From NCBI RefSeq assembly GCF_020360975.1, contig NW_025408667.1:5828001-5892000 (forward strand): 64,000 nt of DNA. Reading direction: 5' to 3'. Positions 32,294 through 43,351 of the stretch are shown piece after piece. The notes under the pieces were generated by a model. It made no database searches and had not been told where the DNA came from. It worked only from the letters and a program-made list of their open reading frames with translations. The DNA is from Hirsutella rhossiliensis. Taxonomy: Eukaryota > Ascomycota > Sordariomycetes > Hypocreales > Ophiocordycipitaceae. Within the stretch, counting starts at the first letter, position 1. The number at the start of each line of letters is the position of its first letter. The position numbers were made by a program, and so were the translations under genes.

Positions 32294-32965
32294 TGTGGCG
32301 GCCTACGAATCGTCGACGATTCCAGTTGCACCAAAGAAGCCGGCGAGTGTCGTGATGGGGGACAGGTTTGGCGGGCAAGAATATGGCGGTGCTTCAATGG
32401 TCAAGCGAGTATCTCCGAACGCTGCACACTGCAATCAAAAGGACGCTTGCTTCCTGTTGCCGTCTGCGGAGAAGAGGGGGGACGAAACGTCCGGTCGAGA
32501 TGCTTGGTTCAGCAGGCTTTTTTTTTTGCACGGCGGTTTCTTGTCCTCTCACCTTTTTTTTTGGCGCCCGTCTGATAGGCGGACAGCTTCCCGCCAGGAC
32601 CTTCACCGCCCTCTCCACCTCTGCCCCACCAAGGCATCGGTGACGGAACAACGACGAGTCCGACAGCCCGCCCGTTTCCGGCAACGTAACAGACGGTCCC
32701 TTCCACGGTTTGTACATAGGTACAAGTTCCCCTCCAGAGCCGGCCAAGGAGCTCTCTAGTCGCAAGCCTCCAGCCTTGCGCCTCGCGAGCCGCGGCCACC
32801 ACCCGACGACAACCAACCAACGACGGCGCCCTCCCACTCTCCCTCTCGCCTCATCGACCTCCCCGCAACGTCCCGGGGCCCACCGCCTCCATCGAAACCA
32901 CCCACCAGGCCTCTCTCCCCCCCGACATCTCTCCGGCCCCCCCGGAGGCCCAGACACGCGTCACG
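32294..32965. promoter_or_regulatory. Head-to-head intergenic region, Mak16 / Vps55
   Basis: A 672-bp region between the start codons of two divergent housekeeping genes, so it must hold both promoters. CT-rich DNA precedes Vps55 (about 32770-32960). No gene is seen inside; open frames here are read-through of the flanking genes. Individual factor sites were not assigned. Confidence 0.5.
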
Positions 32966-33531
32966 ATGCCCGCGGCCGGCCTCAAGACCATCATCGCCCT
33001 GTCCTTTGTCCTCGCCGTCGGCTTCCTCCTCGTCATCCTCTCGTGCGCCCTCTTCAAGGTCTACTACCCGCTGCTCGTCGTCGCCACCTTTGTCGTCGCC
33101 CCGCTGCCCAACTGGATCTGCAGCCGCTGCGCCAACCCGGATGACTTTGTCGAGAGCTCGGGCGGCGCCGCCGTCCTCGACCTCGGCCGCTTCTTTACCG
33201 GCTTCTTTGTCGTCATGGGCATTGGTGCGTGCCCCTGCTCTTGTCCTGCAGTTTGATATAGCCGCTCGCTCGCTCTCTACCTCCTCCCTGCCTCCATACA
33301 AACGGCTGTTCCATCTCGACTCTTGCTTTCTTGGAGTTATCTATAGCTTCGTAAATACCTCTCAAGCCGTATTCATAACTGACACCCTTCAACCCAGCGC
33401 TGCCCGTCGTCCTCGCCCATTCCGACCTCATCAGGGTCGAGGCCATGATCATGTCCATAGTCGGCGGCCTGTTGATCTACGGGACCATCATCAGCTTCAG
33501 CATGTTTTTTCACGAGGAGCAAGAGTTTTGA
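32966..33531 (+). CDS. vps55: Vps55 endosomal sorting membrane protein
   Basis: Predicted 130 aa in two exons, 32966-33224 and 33398-33531, with a 173-bp intron (gtgcgt...aacccag). It has the four hydrophobic segments and conserved stretches of the Vps55/OB-RGRP family: AGLKTIIALSFVLAVGFLLV, PLPNWICSRCANPDDF, and the C-terminal MSIVGGLLIYGTIISFSMFF ending in EEQEF. Vps55 pairs with Vps68 for late-endosome to vacuole sorting in yeast. Length and the phase-1 intron position are consistent with a complete gene. Confidence 0.97.
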
Positions 33532-33909
33532 AGCGCCGCCGCCCTTTGCGCAACGATTTCATACCCTTTTTCCGGATCGAAAACATCGTAATCGCGGGGA
33601 GAAGGAGAGGGAGGCTCCGGGAGAGGCGGACGGACAAAGGGAGGGCCAGTGTGTTTTGCTGCGGTGTATGGGCATTCGAGCGGCATTGTACGGCTTTCTA
33701 TCTTGTAGTTTTGTCGTCAAATTGGTATTCATTCATTGAGTGAAACAGCATAAACTAGCGATCTAGTCCTCATGGGTGCTATCTTCAAATGAGTGGATGG
33801 TTTGGACCGCCTTCACTTGTGCCATCTTCCCGTCCACCATTCAAGTGCTGAAGGTTTTGCCTTTACCCGCCCCCAATAAACACACTCCGAACCGCCACCC
33901 GGCCGCTCC
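33532..33909. other. Convergent intergenic region
   Basis: Spacer of 378 bp between the 3' ends of Vps55 (plus) and the PABA synthase gene (minus). Nothing else seen. Confidence 0.5.
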
Positions 33910-36561
33910 TCAAGCCACGTCCCTCAGCACGCCCAGCGGCCCACACAGCTTGGTGAACATCTCGTCGCGCTCGCCCTCGGGCGTGCTCAGCGTCGTCACG
34001 GCGCCGCCGGCCCCGATACGCCAGACCTCGCCGCCGGGCCCCGTCTCGTCGTCCCACCGGAACAGCGTGCGGATCGTGACGCTCCAGTCGCCGCGGCCCT
34101 GCGCGTCGAGGTAGCCGATGACGCCCGAGTAGACGCCGCGCTCCGCCGTCTCCAGCCCCGCCAGCAGCTCGCAGCTGCGCTTCTTGGGCGCCCCCGTCAT
34201 GCTGCCCGGTGGCAGCGCAGACGCCAGCACGTGCATGCCCGTCAGGGGCGCGAGGCCGTCCCGCTCGCCGCTGCCGGCCCCCATCTTCCCCGCCGGCAGC
34301 CGGCCCTCGACGGCGGTGACCATCTGGAAGACGCTGGCGTATTCCTCGACGCGCAGCAGGTCCGGCACCGTGACGCTGCCGGCTCCGCACACGCCGTGCA
34401 GGTCGTGGCGCACCAGGTCGACAATCATCAGGTTCTCTGCCTCCTCCTTGGGCACGTGCAGGATCTTCTCCGCCTCGGCCAGCGTCGATACCGCCTCCGA
34501 CTTGCGCACCGTGCCCTTCATCGGCCGCATCGAGCACAGCCCCTGCCCGTCGTGCTTGAGGAAGCGCTCCGGCGAGCTGCTGATGAGCGTCGCGCCCCCC
34601 ATGCGGATGAAGCAGCCAAAAGGCGCGGGCTGTCTGCGCCGGAGCGTGCGGTACAGATCCCACGGCGTCCCGTGGCCCGAGGCTTCCTCCGGCGACGAGT
34701 CTGCTTGCGTGCCGGGCTGAGACGGCGGAGCGGCGTCGATGTCGCCGTTGACGGACCGCAGTCGCAGGTAGTCTGGGACATCGTTGCCCGGCAGCCGGGT
34801 CATGGTCGTCTGGGCCGTGAGACACAGCTCGTACGACTCGCCGTCCCTGATGGCGTCCTGGCATCGGCTCACGTCCCGCTCGTACACGTCCGGGTCGGGG
34901 ACGGCAAAGCGCAAGCGGCCACTGTTCTTTCGAACGTCAACCAGCAACGCTTCGTTGGACCGCACCGGCATGGCGATGCTGCCGCCACTGCTGCTGCTCC
35001 TGCTGCTAGATCCGCCACGCCTCCACATGTAAGAGTTTTGAAGAATCTCCGCCACGCCGTCGATCCAGGAAGCGTCCGAGTCGGCCGTAGTCAGGGCCTG
35101 GACGTAGGCTACGCCGGCCTTGTGATCGAGCACGATGCTCTTGGAGATCCAGGCCATGCAAATGTCGGGTCGCCGGTGTCCGCGGTCTTTGGAGACGAGT
35201 CCGGAGCTCAAGGTGCTGAGACCCATTTCGTAGGTGACAAAGCCCATCAGGCCGCCTTTGAAGGCACACGGCTGTGCCTCGTCCTCGGGCGTCGTCCTCG
35301 ACCGCGAAAACTCGGAAAGGACGTGCCAGGGGCTCCAGGGGTCAAACGTGTCCTCGCCCAGATGGATCCGCTGGCACTCTTCCTGCCCTCGGTCCAGGGT
35401 CGCTGGCGCGCGCAGGGTCATGTAGTCGTCTCCGACGCGGTACTCAATGCGGAGGGCTTGATCCACGTCGAGGGCAATAATGGAATTTCTTGCCAACGGG
35501 TCGCCGTTGATGGTGCTCGATGAGTCCAATATGATTGTGTCCGAGGCGCCGAGTCCGAGAAGCTCGGCGACGTCGGCAGTGTCGACGCCGCCGGGCAGCT
35601 TCATCGTCTTGCACGCGTAACCGGGCCGGATGCCCGACCTCGCCAGGCCCAACTGCATGTCCCTCCACCACCGGTAGGCCGAGAGGTGGTCCCCCGCGTT
35701 GAGGCCGGGGAGCGAGCGGTTCGAGGGGTCGAGGCTGTCAACGCATTCGACCGAGTAGTCGACTTGGCGGTCGACGGCCTCGTTCCACTTGAGGGCCTGG
35801 CGGAACCAGTTCCTGATGACGTGGTGCGCTGCCGGCTCGGTGCAGACGGATTCGGGGTGGTACTGGACGCCCCAGAGCGGGCGGCTCGCGTGCCGCACGG
35901 CCATGAGGATGCGCTCGTCGCTTTCGGCCTCGTCGTCGCTCCGTTCAAGGGCCCATGCTAGAGGCAGGAGGTCCGGGGCGACGGCAGGAGAGGACCAGCG
36001 AGCGGCATGCCAGTCACTATCGGGTATGGCGTCCTGGCCGACGTCTGCGCAGAGGCTATGGTAGAGCGTGGCCCTGAAGGGCGGAACCCCGTCAAAGATG
36101 TCGGCGGGCGGCCCACGCACATGGTCGATGTCGCGCACCATGCCGTGCAGGCCCCTCCTCAGCCTGCGTATGCCGCCGCCAAAGTGCTCGACCAGGCTCT
36201 GGAAGCCGAGGCAGATGCCCAGGACCGGGACGGCGCGGGCGGGCGGCAAGCTCCAGAGCAGCTTGAAGGCGCCGACGTCGGCATCGCGCAGGGCAGAGCC
36301 GGGTCCGGGCCCGCAGACGACGGCGTCGAAGCCCGGCAGGCGGTCGAGCAGGTCGCGTGGCGTCCAGTCGGGGCTGGGGTCCGAGTCGAGGGTGCGCAGG
36401 TCCATGTGCAGGACGTGCACCTGGACGTGGCTGCCGAGCGCATCCTTGAGCAGCGACACGACGTTGTTGGTGAAGGAGTCGTAGGCGTCGAGGAAGAGGA
36501 TCCGCCGCTCTGCCTGCAGATGCACAGGCGGCTCGGCGCCGTTGGTCCGATGCACCGCCAT
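33910..36561 (-). CDS. abz1: Aminodeoxychorismate synthase, fused PabA-PabB (PABA/folate)
   Basis: Single exon, 883 aa, minus strand. The N-terminal glutamine amidotransferase domain starts ILFLDAYDSFTNN; the nucleophile Cys117 lies in GICLGFQ and the His235/Glu237 pair in QYHPESV. The C-terminal chorismate-binding domain contains PMKGT with Lys682, the lysine that in PabB enzymes replaces the alanine of anthranilate synthase, plus ISSSPERFL and PPGSMTGAPKKRSCE. It converts chorismate and glutamine to 4-amino-4-deoxychorismate, the precursor of p-aminobenzoate. The fused order is typical of fungal Abz1. The lyase partner (Abz2) is not in this window. No intron is required. Confidence 0.95.
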   Translation of the reverse strand: MAVHRTNGAEPPVHLQAERRILFLDAYDSFTNNVVSLLKDALGSHVQVHVLHMDLRTLDSDPSPDWTPRDLLDRLPGFDAVVCGPGPGSALRDADVGAFKLLWSLPPARAVPVLGICLGFQSLVEHFGGGIRRLRRGLHGMVRDIDHVRGPPADIFDGVPPFRATLYHSLCADVGQDAIPDSDWHAARWSSPAVAPDLLPLAWALERSDDEAESDERILMAVRHASRPLWGVQYHPESVCTEPAAHHVIRNWFRQALKWNEAVDRQVDYSVECVDSLDPSNRSLPGLNAGDHLSAYRWWRDMQLGLARSGIRPGYACKTMKLPGGVDTADVAELLGLGASDTIILDSSSTINGDPLARNSIIALDVDQALRIEYRVGDDYMTLRAPATLDRGQEECQRIHLGEDTFDPWSPWHVLSEFSRSRTTPEDEAQPCAFKGGLMGFVTYEMGLSTLSSGLVSKDRGHRRPDICMAWISKSIVLDHKAGVAYVQALTTADSDASWIDGVAEILQNSYMWRRGGSSSRSSSSGGSIAMPVRSNEALLVDVRKNSGRLRFAVPDPDVYERDVSRCQDAIRDGESYELCLTAQTTMTRLPGNDVPDYLRLRSVNGDIDAAPPSQPGTQADSSPEEASGHGTPWDLYRTLRRRQPAPFGCFIRMGGATLISSSPERFLKHDGQGLCSMRPMKGTVRKSEAVSTLAEAEKILHVPKEEAENLMIVDLVRHDLHGVCGAGSVTVPDLLRVEEYASVFQMVTAVEGRLPAGKMGAGSGERDGLAPLTGMHVLASALPPGSMTGAPKKRSCELLAGLETAERGVYSGVIGYLDAQGRGDWSVTIRTLFRWDDETGPGGEVWRIGAGGAVTTLSTPEGERDEMFTKLCGPLGVLRDVA

Positions 36562-37183
36562 CTGCTCCTTGGCCGTCTACAGCTGGCTGCCGGCCTGCGT
36601 GAAGGAAGGAAGGAAGTGAAGGAAGCAAGGAATTGATGAAGGAATGGGCCAACAAGCAGTCTGCTTCCCCAATTGCCCTTTTCTCTTCCCTCGCCAGCTG
36701 GGGAGACCGTCCAGAGGCGAGGAATGCGGAAAGACGGCAGTGGCGGATGCAGGGCCGCGAACAGCCGGCGCCTCCCCTTGCAAGCCCCATCGTGCACCGT
36801 CGCCCCTAAGGTAAGGGTAAGTTACGACTAAGTTAGTCTGGCACGCACAAGCCTGGAGCTATAACTTAACTATCCCTCTTGGAGACGCGACAAGCTTATT
36901 CCCCGGTAATTGCGGTTTACTCAGGTTAATTACACACAATTCGCAGGGCCGCATGCACTGCACCCACCCTCTTGACAATTGTGGCTCATGCTCCCTTACA
37001 CCGTATGTACAGTACACATATATATCGACCCCTTGCCAACCAAGACATTGCTTGCATTGCCCGAATCCAAGGGCCTCTGCCTCGAGACATGCCTTCACCT
37101 GCCGCCTCCTCCGCCTGTTCCTCCTCGTCGTCAGCGTCGTCAGCGTCGTCACCATTGGCTCATCCATTCAAGACCGTCACTGC
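36562..37183. other. Intergenic region
   Basis: Promoter of the PABA synthase gene and 3' flank of Trs120; AT-rich between about 36830 and 37030. No supported gene. Confidence 0.45.
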
Positions 37184-40100
37184 CTAGTCTCGATCCTTGA
37201 CCGTCAGCGTCCACGGCCTCCTCGAGTGCCACATGCGCCGCTGCCTGACCCCCAACGCCGCATCCATCATCCGCTGAGTGTCTGACCGCTGCCGCGCCGC
37301 CCCGTCCTTGGACCCCTCTGCGAATGTCTGCACCTCCTCCACCGAGGCCGTCAGCTCAAACTCGCCCCTGCACAGAGCCGTCACTCCCATGCTGAAGCTC
37401 GTGGCGCTGTTCCCCGGTAGCTCGGGCAGCAGCTGCTGCAGCGTCCCGTTCCACGCAAACTTGCGTGTGTGGTCCAGCGCCACGTTCATCGGCCGGTGGC
37501 AGAGGGCTGGGATCAGCCTGACAAGGGGGAATATCGACTTGCTCGTCCTGTTCCTGATGTCCACCCGCAACGCCATGAAGTCGTCCACGTAAGCCACCTT
37601 TCGAGCGCCACCGTCGGGCTCGCTCGGGTCCTCTACCCTTATGTTAATGTCCACCTCGTCCACCTTGATCGCCTCAATCATTCGAGACGTGAGCCGGATG
37701 TTGCGAAGCTCCACCGCGCCACTCCGCTTGGGCACCGACGTCGTCCGCCACGTTGCCTTGACGTTGTCCAAAATCTTCTCCCGGTACCAGAAAGCCTCTC
37801 GATTGGCCCGTTCCATTTCCGGCGAGATCTTACTGGTGCTCACGACGAACTGCCTGTTTCGGGACGGGTTCAAGCTCGGAATCGACTCGTGTGCTTCTTC
37901 CAGGTAGATCCTCCTGACGGGTATGGCAACGCGGCTTGTCTTGCCTGGAAGCACGTACTCGTCCACCACCAGACCGTCCTCGCCCTCTAGGCGGACGGCC
38001 ATGTGGCTCGGCCAAGCGTTGCGCAGGTCCATGCATACAAGACAATATTCGTCTTCCTTTCCTCGAGTGCTCCCGCCCAGTCTCTCCCAGAGGGGCTGCG
38101 GGATCTTGCCGTGCATCGGCAGTGCGTCCACCCGCGTCAGCTCGACGCTGGCGTTGACCGTCACCGTAAGGTCCAGGCAGACTTGACGAGTGTAAAACTG
38201 CTCCGTCACCTCGTCGCGGGGAACCCCGAGATACGTGTAGTCGGCCTGGATCGTCGCGTGCGTCAGACCGGGTTTGCCCAGTATCTCAAACTCAAACGTC
38301 GCCTCTCCGCCAGGCGCAATGTTGCGGCCCTGATCGCTGCGTGGAAGTCGCAGTGCTTGTCTCCTGGTGAGAATCAGCTCGTACTCGTACAGCTCTGCCG
38401 GCGTGGCATCCCGCTTGCCGAGGGCTTCCTGCAACGGGGCCTGCGTCGAATCCTTGAACGAGAAAAGAATAAAGTCCACCGGAGTCGCCGACGTATTTTG
38501 TATTGTCACCGAAAACACCTGCCTCTCTCCTTCCAAGATCATAACTGAGGATTGCGGAAGAGTCGTCGACTTGACCACCACGAGCGGCTGTGCCTGGATC
38601 ACGTTCAGGCTCAGCCTCTTGGGCGCAAAGGCTTCCTCTGTCGGCTTGGTCGTGTTGTCGCCGTCTTCCAGAGCAATCATGCCTTTGGCCTTGATCTTGT
38701 CTTGCATCGACGGCGTCCAAGCTTTCGTGAAGATGGGGAACCGTCTTTCCCGGCAACCACGGACCTTGACCATCGCGCCCGTGACGGTGATGGACCCGGC
38801 CTCCCGCGGCCGCCCTTTGAGTCGTATTATTTGGCTTCGATACGGACCCAGGAAAGCGCTTTCCGTCAAGGCTTCGAAATCCACCCCCTCGGTGCACAGG
38901 CGTATGCTCTCGATTTCCACCTCAATGTCGTACGTATTCTGCAGTGTAACCCGAAAGGTGGCCAGCTCACCAGCCACCAGGTTCTGCGCCGCCACCTCAT
39001 CAGGTTCCTTCAGGAACGGGTTGTAGATGAACGGGTTGACGTCCTGCGAAGCCCGGCCAGCCGTGGCTCCGGGGAGGACGCTGCGGGCGTGGGGTATCGG
39101 GGTTCGTGTATTTGGGAGAGGCTCCAGCACGACGCTCCTAACGAGGAACTCATCCCAATACTCCGCCGTCAGGTGACCCATGCCTATCCTCTGGGCCAGG
39201 CTCGCCGTCCGGGAAACGTTGGTCGTCAAGCGGACCTGCTCGTCTCGGTGGATCATCGGCGCGGCATCCTCCCGTCGCGGGCCCGGTGCTATTCCCGACC
39301 CTCCGGTGCGCAGCAGGTCGCTGGAAAACTTGAGCACTCCGTTGAAGTCCGGCAGTGCCTCGGAAAAGTTGATGCAGGCCCGCAGAATATTGAGTTTGAT
39401 GCTGGTGAAGCCGAAGAATCTCGTCGACGATTGGTCAAGTATCCTAGCAACGGCCGCCTCGTCAGAGTCATCAAGAGTCCCGGGTGAAACTCCGTCCTTC
39501 TTCTCGTGCGTCTCGAAGCCGACGATGCCGTACGACTTGCACAATAGCTCTAGAAATGCCTCGAGCCCATGTTCAATATCCCCCTCCCCGAGATCCAGCG
39601 CCACGCCGCCACTGTTCCCATCGCCGCCTGGTGCCAGTGATACCAGCCCTGCAGCAGGGTGGACGCCCGCTTCCGCCGCCCCCCGCGTTCGCGCTTCCAC
39701 AAGGCCCCCGATGAGGACGGATACTAGCTCTCGAATAACCATGGCCTTCTTTCGATGATAGCCTAGCGAACCCAGCACAGACGCCATGCCGCTCAAGACC
39801 GACGCGCGATCAGCAGGAGTCAGCAGTTCCGCGGCGGATGAGGGGAAGGCCCTGAACAAAAAGTTGACAATGTGCTGCCTCGGGGGAGAGATATTTAACC
39901 GAGGTGACGTCGTCAGGCGTTCAGGGGTGTGTGTGCTGCAGACGATGATGTCCAGCGCCCGCTGATCCAGCCGTCCTCCGCAAAGATGCATCGCCGTGAG
40001 GATCTTGGAGAATCGAATGGTCGCTTCTGACAGTGGAAGCGGCGGTAGGTGTTCGGCCGAGATTCTCGAGTATAGACCGACAATTCTCTCCAGGAGCTCG

Positions 40101-41528
40101 GGTATTATATTTTGGAGATCTCGACGATACTTGGGCTCGGTCGAATCAGCAACCTCCGGATCTGATTTGAGCGCCGGCAGGCTGGCGGATCGCTCCCGAG
40201 AAGGCATGAGTATCGCCGGGACCTGAAATTCCAGCTTGGACCAGGCCAGAAGAAAGAGGTTCACGAGGATGAGCTCCAGAGCCTTGCCATGCCAGATGTG
40301 GTCGTTGACCGATCGCGCAGTGGCGGCGGCCTCGGCCAGTTCTTTGAGTGAGTCGCTCCACCGGCCAGCCTGGAGATACATGGAGCCAATGACGACCGAG
40401 GTCCGTCCTTTGCCTTTGAGCCGCCAGCGGTCGTTGGCGCCTCCCGGTCCGAAGCCCTGGACAGTTACGCGGTCGCGAGACTTGTCGGCGTCTGACCTGA
40501 CGCTCTTGTGCTCGGGACTGGAGTGAACGCTGCCGGAGACGCTGTGCCCGTCGTCGGGGCTCATGGCAATGTTTGACAGACTGCTCTTGACTGGCGTCGA
40601 GGGCCGTGCCGGCATCGAGCTGCTTGAGCTGAGTGGGGGACGGGACGCCATAGGCGGCATCGATAACCGGCTATGGCGAGTGTTGTCCAAGCCGGCAGCG
40701 GAGCTCGGGCGCGAACTGTGGTGCGGGAGGGAGAACTGAGAGTTGCGCCTCGAAATCCCGTTTTCAAGCGCGCCGCCTGCCCCGAAAGCCCTGCCGTTGG
40801 CATAGACTGAGTTTCCAGGATGGCCGGGAGACTCGATGAGGGTCATGGCCTCGAAGGATCTCGCCAGCGTCGTCATTTCGGCCAGCAGCATCGACGAGAT
40901 GTTGCACATGACGGTCTTCATTGTAGTTCGTTTGCAGTCCTCGACGGGCGGAACATCTATGATGCCCTCGGGCATCGGTATGCCAGTGTTTGTTGGAGGG
41001 ACGTAGTCGAAGACGATGGCCTGGTGGACCAAGGCTTTGGGGTAGACATCGCGCACATCTTCGAGCTCCTGATACAGGGCCCTGATGTTCTTCTCCGTGA
41101 TCGTCGTGGCCGCCCCGCTCGCAGAGTGTCTCTTGCTAAAGGAAGCATCCTGGAGCTCGGTGCCGTCTGCCACGGCGATGACGGCCAGGGGCTCCCGGTA
41201 TAAGTCGAAGGGCGAGAGGGAGAGGTGGGACGGCGGAGGCACGTGGGTGATGAGGTCGTACAGCATCGCACCGTCTGGGTATGCCAATGGAGAGAACATG
41301 TCTGTTGCATAAAGGTCAGCTTGACAACTGGTAGCGTGGACTGAGGCCAAGCGGTCTCTCACTTCTGTTGGGACGGCCATCGGGGCTGATGTCTCGCAGT
41401 TGGACGACATGCTCGGCACGCAGCCTGTCGGCAAACGAGGCAAACTTGTCGGCTCTCAGCTTGCCGAGTGGCAGAAGTAGAGCCTTCACCCTCGCGGGAG
41501 CGATGGGCAGCAAAGGATCCAGGCTCAT
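37184..41528 (-). CDS. trs120: TRAPPII complex subunit Trs120 (HypA/TRAPPC9 family)
   Basis: Predicted 1427 aa, minus strand, two exons: 41528-41363 and 41301-37184; the 61-bp intron (gtgaga...gcaacag, branch gctgac) joins DGRPNR to NMFSPLAYPDG. The N-terminus (MSLDPLLPIAPARVKALLLP) and early stretches (YDLITHVPPPSHLSLSPFDLYREPL) match fungal Trs120/HypA. A low-complexity Ser/Pro insert occupies roughly residues 215-330, followed by the TPR-like alpha-solenoid (KGKGRTSVVIGSMYLQAGRW...) and a long C-terminal region of Ig-like beta domains (for example FSVTIQNTSATPVDFILFSF). TRAPPII activates Ypt31/Rab11 at the late Golgi; in Aspergillus hypA mutants are hypercellular. Size agrees with fungal homologues. 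Confidence 0.94.
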
Positions 41529-42142
41529 CCTAGCGGTTGCTGTATTCTCATCTTTGTCCAGCGCGTCGACAGTTTGCTCAGGGCATGTCCATCGGTCGGC
41601 CTCTCCTTGGCTGATTACTTTGTCCGCGGGAAGTGATGATGGCGCATGCTCGCTTCCGGGCTGCTGTTGGAGCTCGACCACTGGGGAAAGGGAAGCTTGC
41701 AGTGTTATTGCTGGGCTTTGTGTCTCAGCAAGATGCAGCAGCCACAGCCTGACAGCTTGATGGATGGTTGGAGGCTGGAGGCTGGAGGCTGGAGAGTACA
41801 GCGGGTGGGGCCTCGAGCTCCTCGGCAGCATGTTTTTACGTGCCGAGCCGAGGGGCCACGGAGGTCCTGGCACAAGCTATCGCAACGGCTGAATTCATCA
41901 ATTGAAATGCCCACGGACCAGCGTCATTTCTCGACACAAGCGCCACTGCTATGAGAACTGCATACCTGTACAAGACTACGTCGAGTGAAGAAAGACCCGC
42001 CAGCCTCCAGCGTTCAATTGACATGAGGGTATAAACACGTTCAAACATGAATCTAGCAGCCCGTTTACCCTGAATATGGCATAGATGGCGTAAACTCGAC
42101 ACTCTCGTGAGCGCATGGGCGCACGTATCCCTTGGCCGCTTC
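41529..42142. other. Intergenic region
   Basis: Promoter of Trs120 and 3' flank of the SDR-fold gene. A short GGAGGCT tandem patch occurs at about 41767-41790. No supported gene. Confidence 0.45.
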
Positions 42143-43351
42143 TCAGCCTGTGGAAGGCGACGGCTCAAGCACAAGTGACTGCTCCTGTTCCTGGTTGGCC
42201 CTCGCCTCTTCCTCGAGCACGCTGTCGAATATGTCGACGGCCAGGCTCGCATCCACAAAGTCCTCCATCTCCTCCGTCACCGTCTTGAGCTTTTCCTGGA
42301 CGGCAATGGCCCCCTCTGCGCCGACAATGTGCCTCGACGGGGGATTTTCGTGTCCTCCGATGGCCGTCAGCGCGTGGACCGTCTCCATGACCAGCTTGTC
42401 TGCCGCGCCGGGGGGCAGCCTTGGGTATCGATAAAAGACGTCGCCGTGCCCCATTTCTGGCTCAAGCGAGGTGCTGGCGGGCGTCGAGGGCATGGCGTCC
42501 GAATCCGTGGTCTCGGGGATGGCCGTGTCGGGGTCGGTGTTGAGGACGCTGATGAGCATGTCGCGGATGTTGGGCGCGTTGTTGAAGATGTCGGCGTAGG
42601 CGGGGATCTGGGGCGCGAAGATGAGGCGGTTGGTGAGGGACTGAATCTCTTTGTTTGGCTGGACAATTGTGACCTTTATGTTGAAGGGCGCAATCTCGTA
42701 GGCGAGCGAGTCGCAGAAGCCCTCGAGGGCCCAGGTGGCGGCCGTGTACATGGACATGCCGGGGGTGCCTATGTGGCCGCCGATGCTGGACAGGATGATG
42801 ATGTGGCCGGTGTGTTGGGAGCGCAGGGTGGGGAGGGCGGCCTTGATGAAGTTGACTTGGGTGAAGAAGATGGATTCGAACTGGTCTCGGACAAGGTTCT
42901 GGGTGGCTGGCGTGGTGGAGAGCTCCTCGACGGTCCCGACAACCGCTGGCGCCGTCAGTCAGCGACACAGGACGAGGAAGCCATGGGCAATACCTTCTGA
43001 TCGGCAGCACAGCAAAATGTCGATCCTGCCAAAGACCTGGACCGCCTCGGCGACGGCGGCGCCGCACGAGCTCATATGGCCATCGCAGCGGATGCCGCGG
43101 ATGCGGTCCTTCCAGCCGTCGCGGTCCTTGCGCGCGCTCTTGCACTCGTCGATGAGGTCGCGAAACTCGGCACTGCGCTCGTCGTGCTCGATTTCGTGGG
43201 GTGGCAGGCAGGCGACGACATAGTCGCCGTGGGAGAGCAGACAGCGGATCAGGCGCACGGCGAGCGGCGACAGCGCAGCCGTGAGGAGCCAGGTGCGCGG
43301 CGAGTTGTGGGTGGCTTTTGGTTGCGGCGAGGAGCTGTCAGCGTCGGCCAT
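42143..43351 (-). CDS. SDR-fold protein, probably catalytically inactive
   Basis: Predicted 386 aa, minus strand, two exons: 43351-42994 and 42945-42143; the intron is 48 bp (gtattg...gcgccag). Rossmann/short-chain-dehydrogenase features are clear: FGRIDILLCCRSEG, FTQVNFIKAALPTL, HIIILSSIGGHIGTPG and WALEGFCDSLAYEIAPFNIKVTIVQP. However, the Gly-rich cofactor loop (TGxxxGxG) reads TAALSPLA (about residues 24-31), and the catalytic YxxxK reads Tyr186-Thr-Ala-Ala-Thr190, so the lysine is missing. Ser172/173 and Tyr186 remain. The ~130-residue C-terminal extension is acidic and helical. The fold is certain; enzyme activity is doubtful, and a binding or regulatory role is inference. A close fungal family with the same IVQPNKEIQSLTN block seems to exist. 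Confidence 0.85.

Noticed and set aside
31401..32759. 452-codon plus-strand open frame over Mak16
   Set aside because: Antisense shadow of Mak16; Leu/Val-rich translation is the mirror of its acidic and basic runs.
34231..35523. 430-codon plus-strand open frame over the PABA synthase
   Set aside because: Antisense to a confidently identified enzyme; no independent start context or domain.
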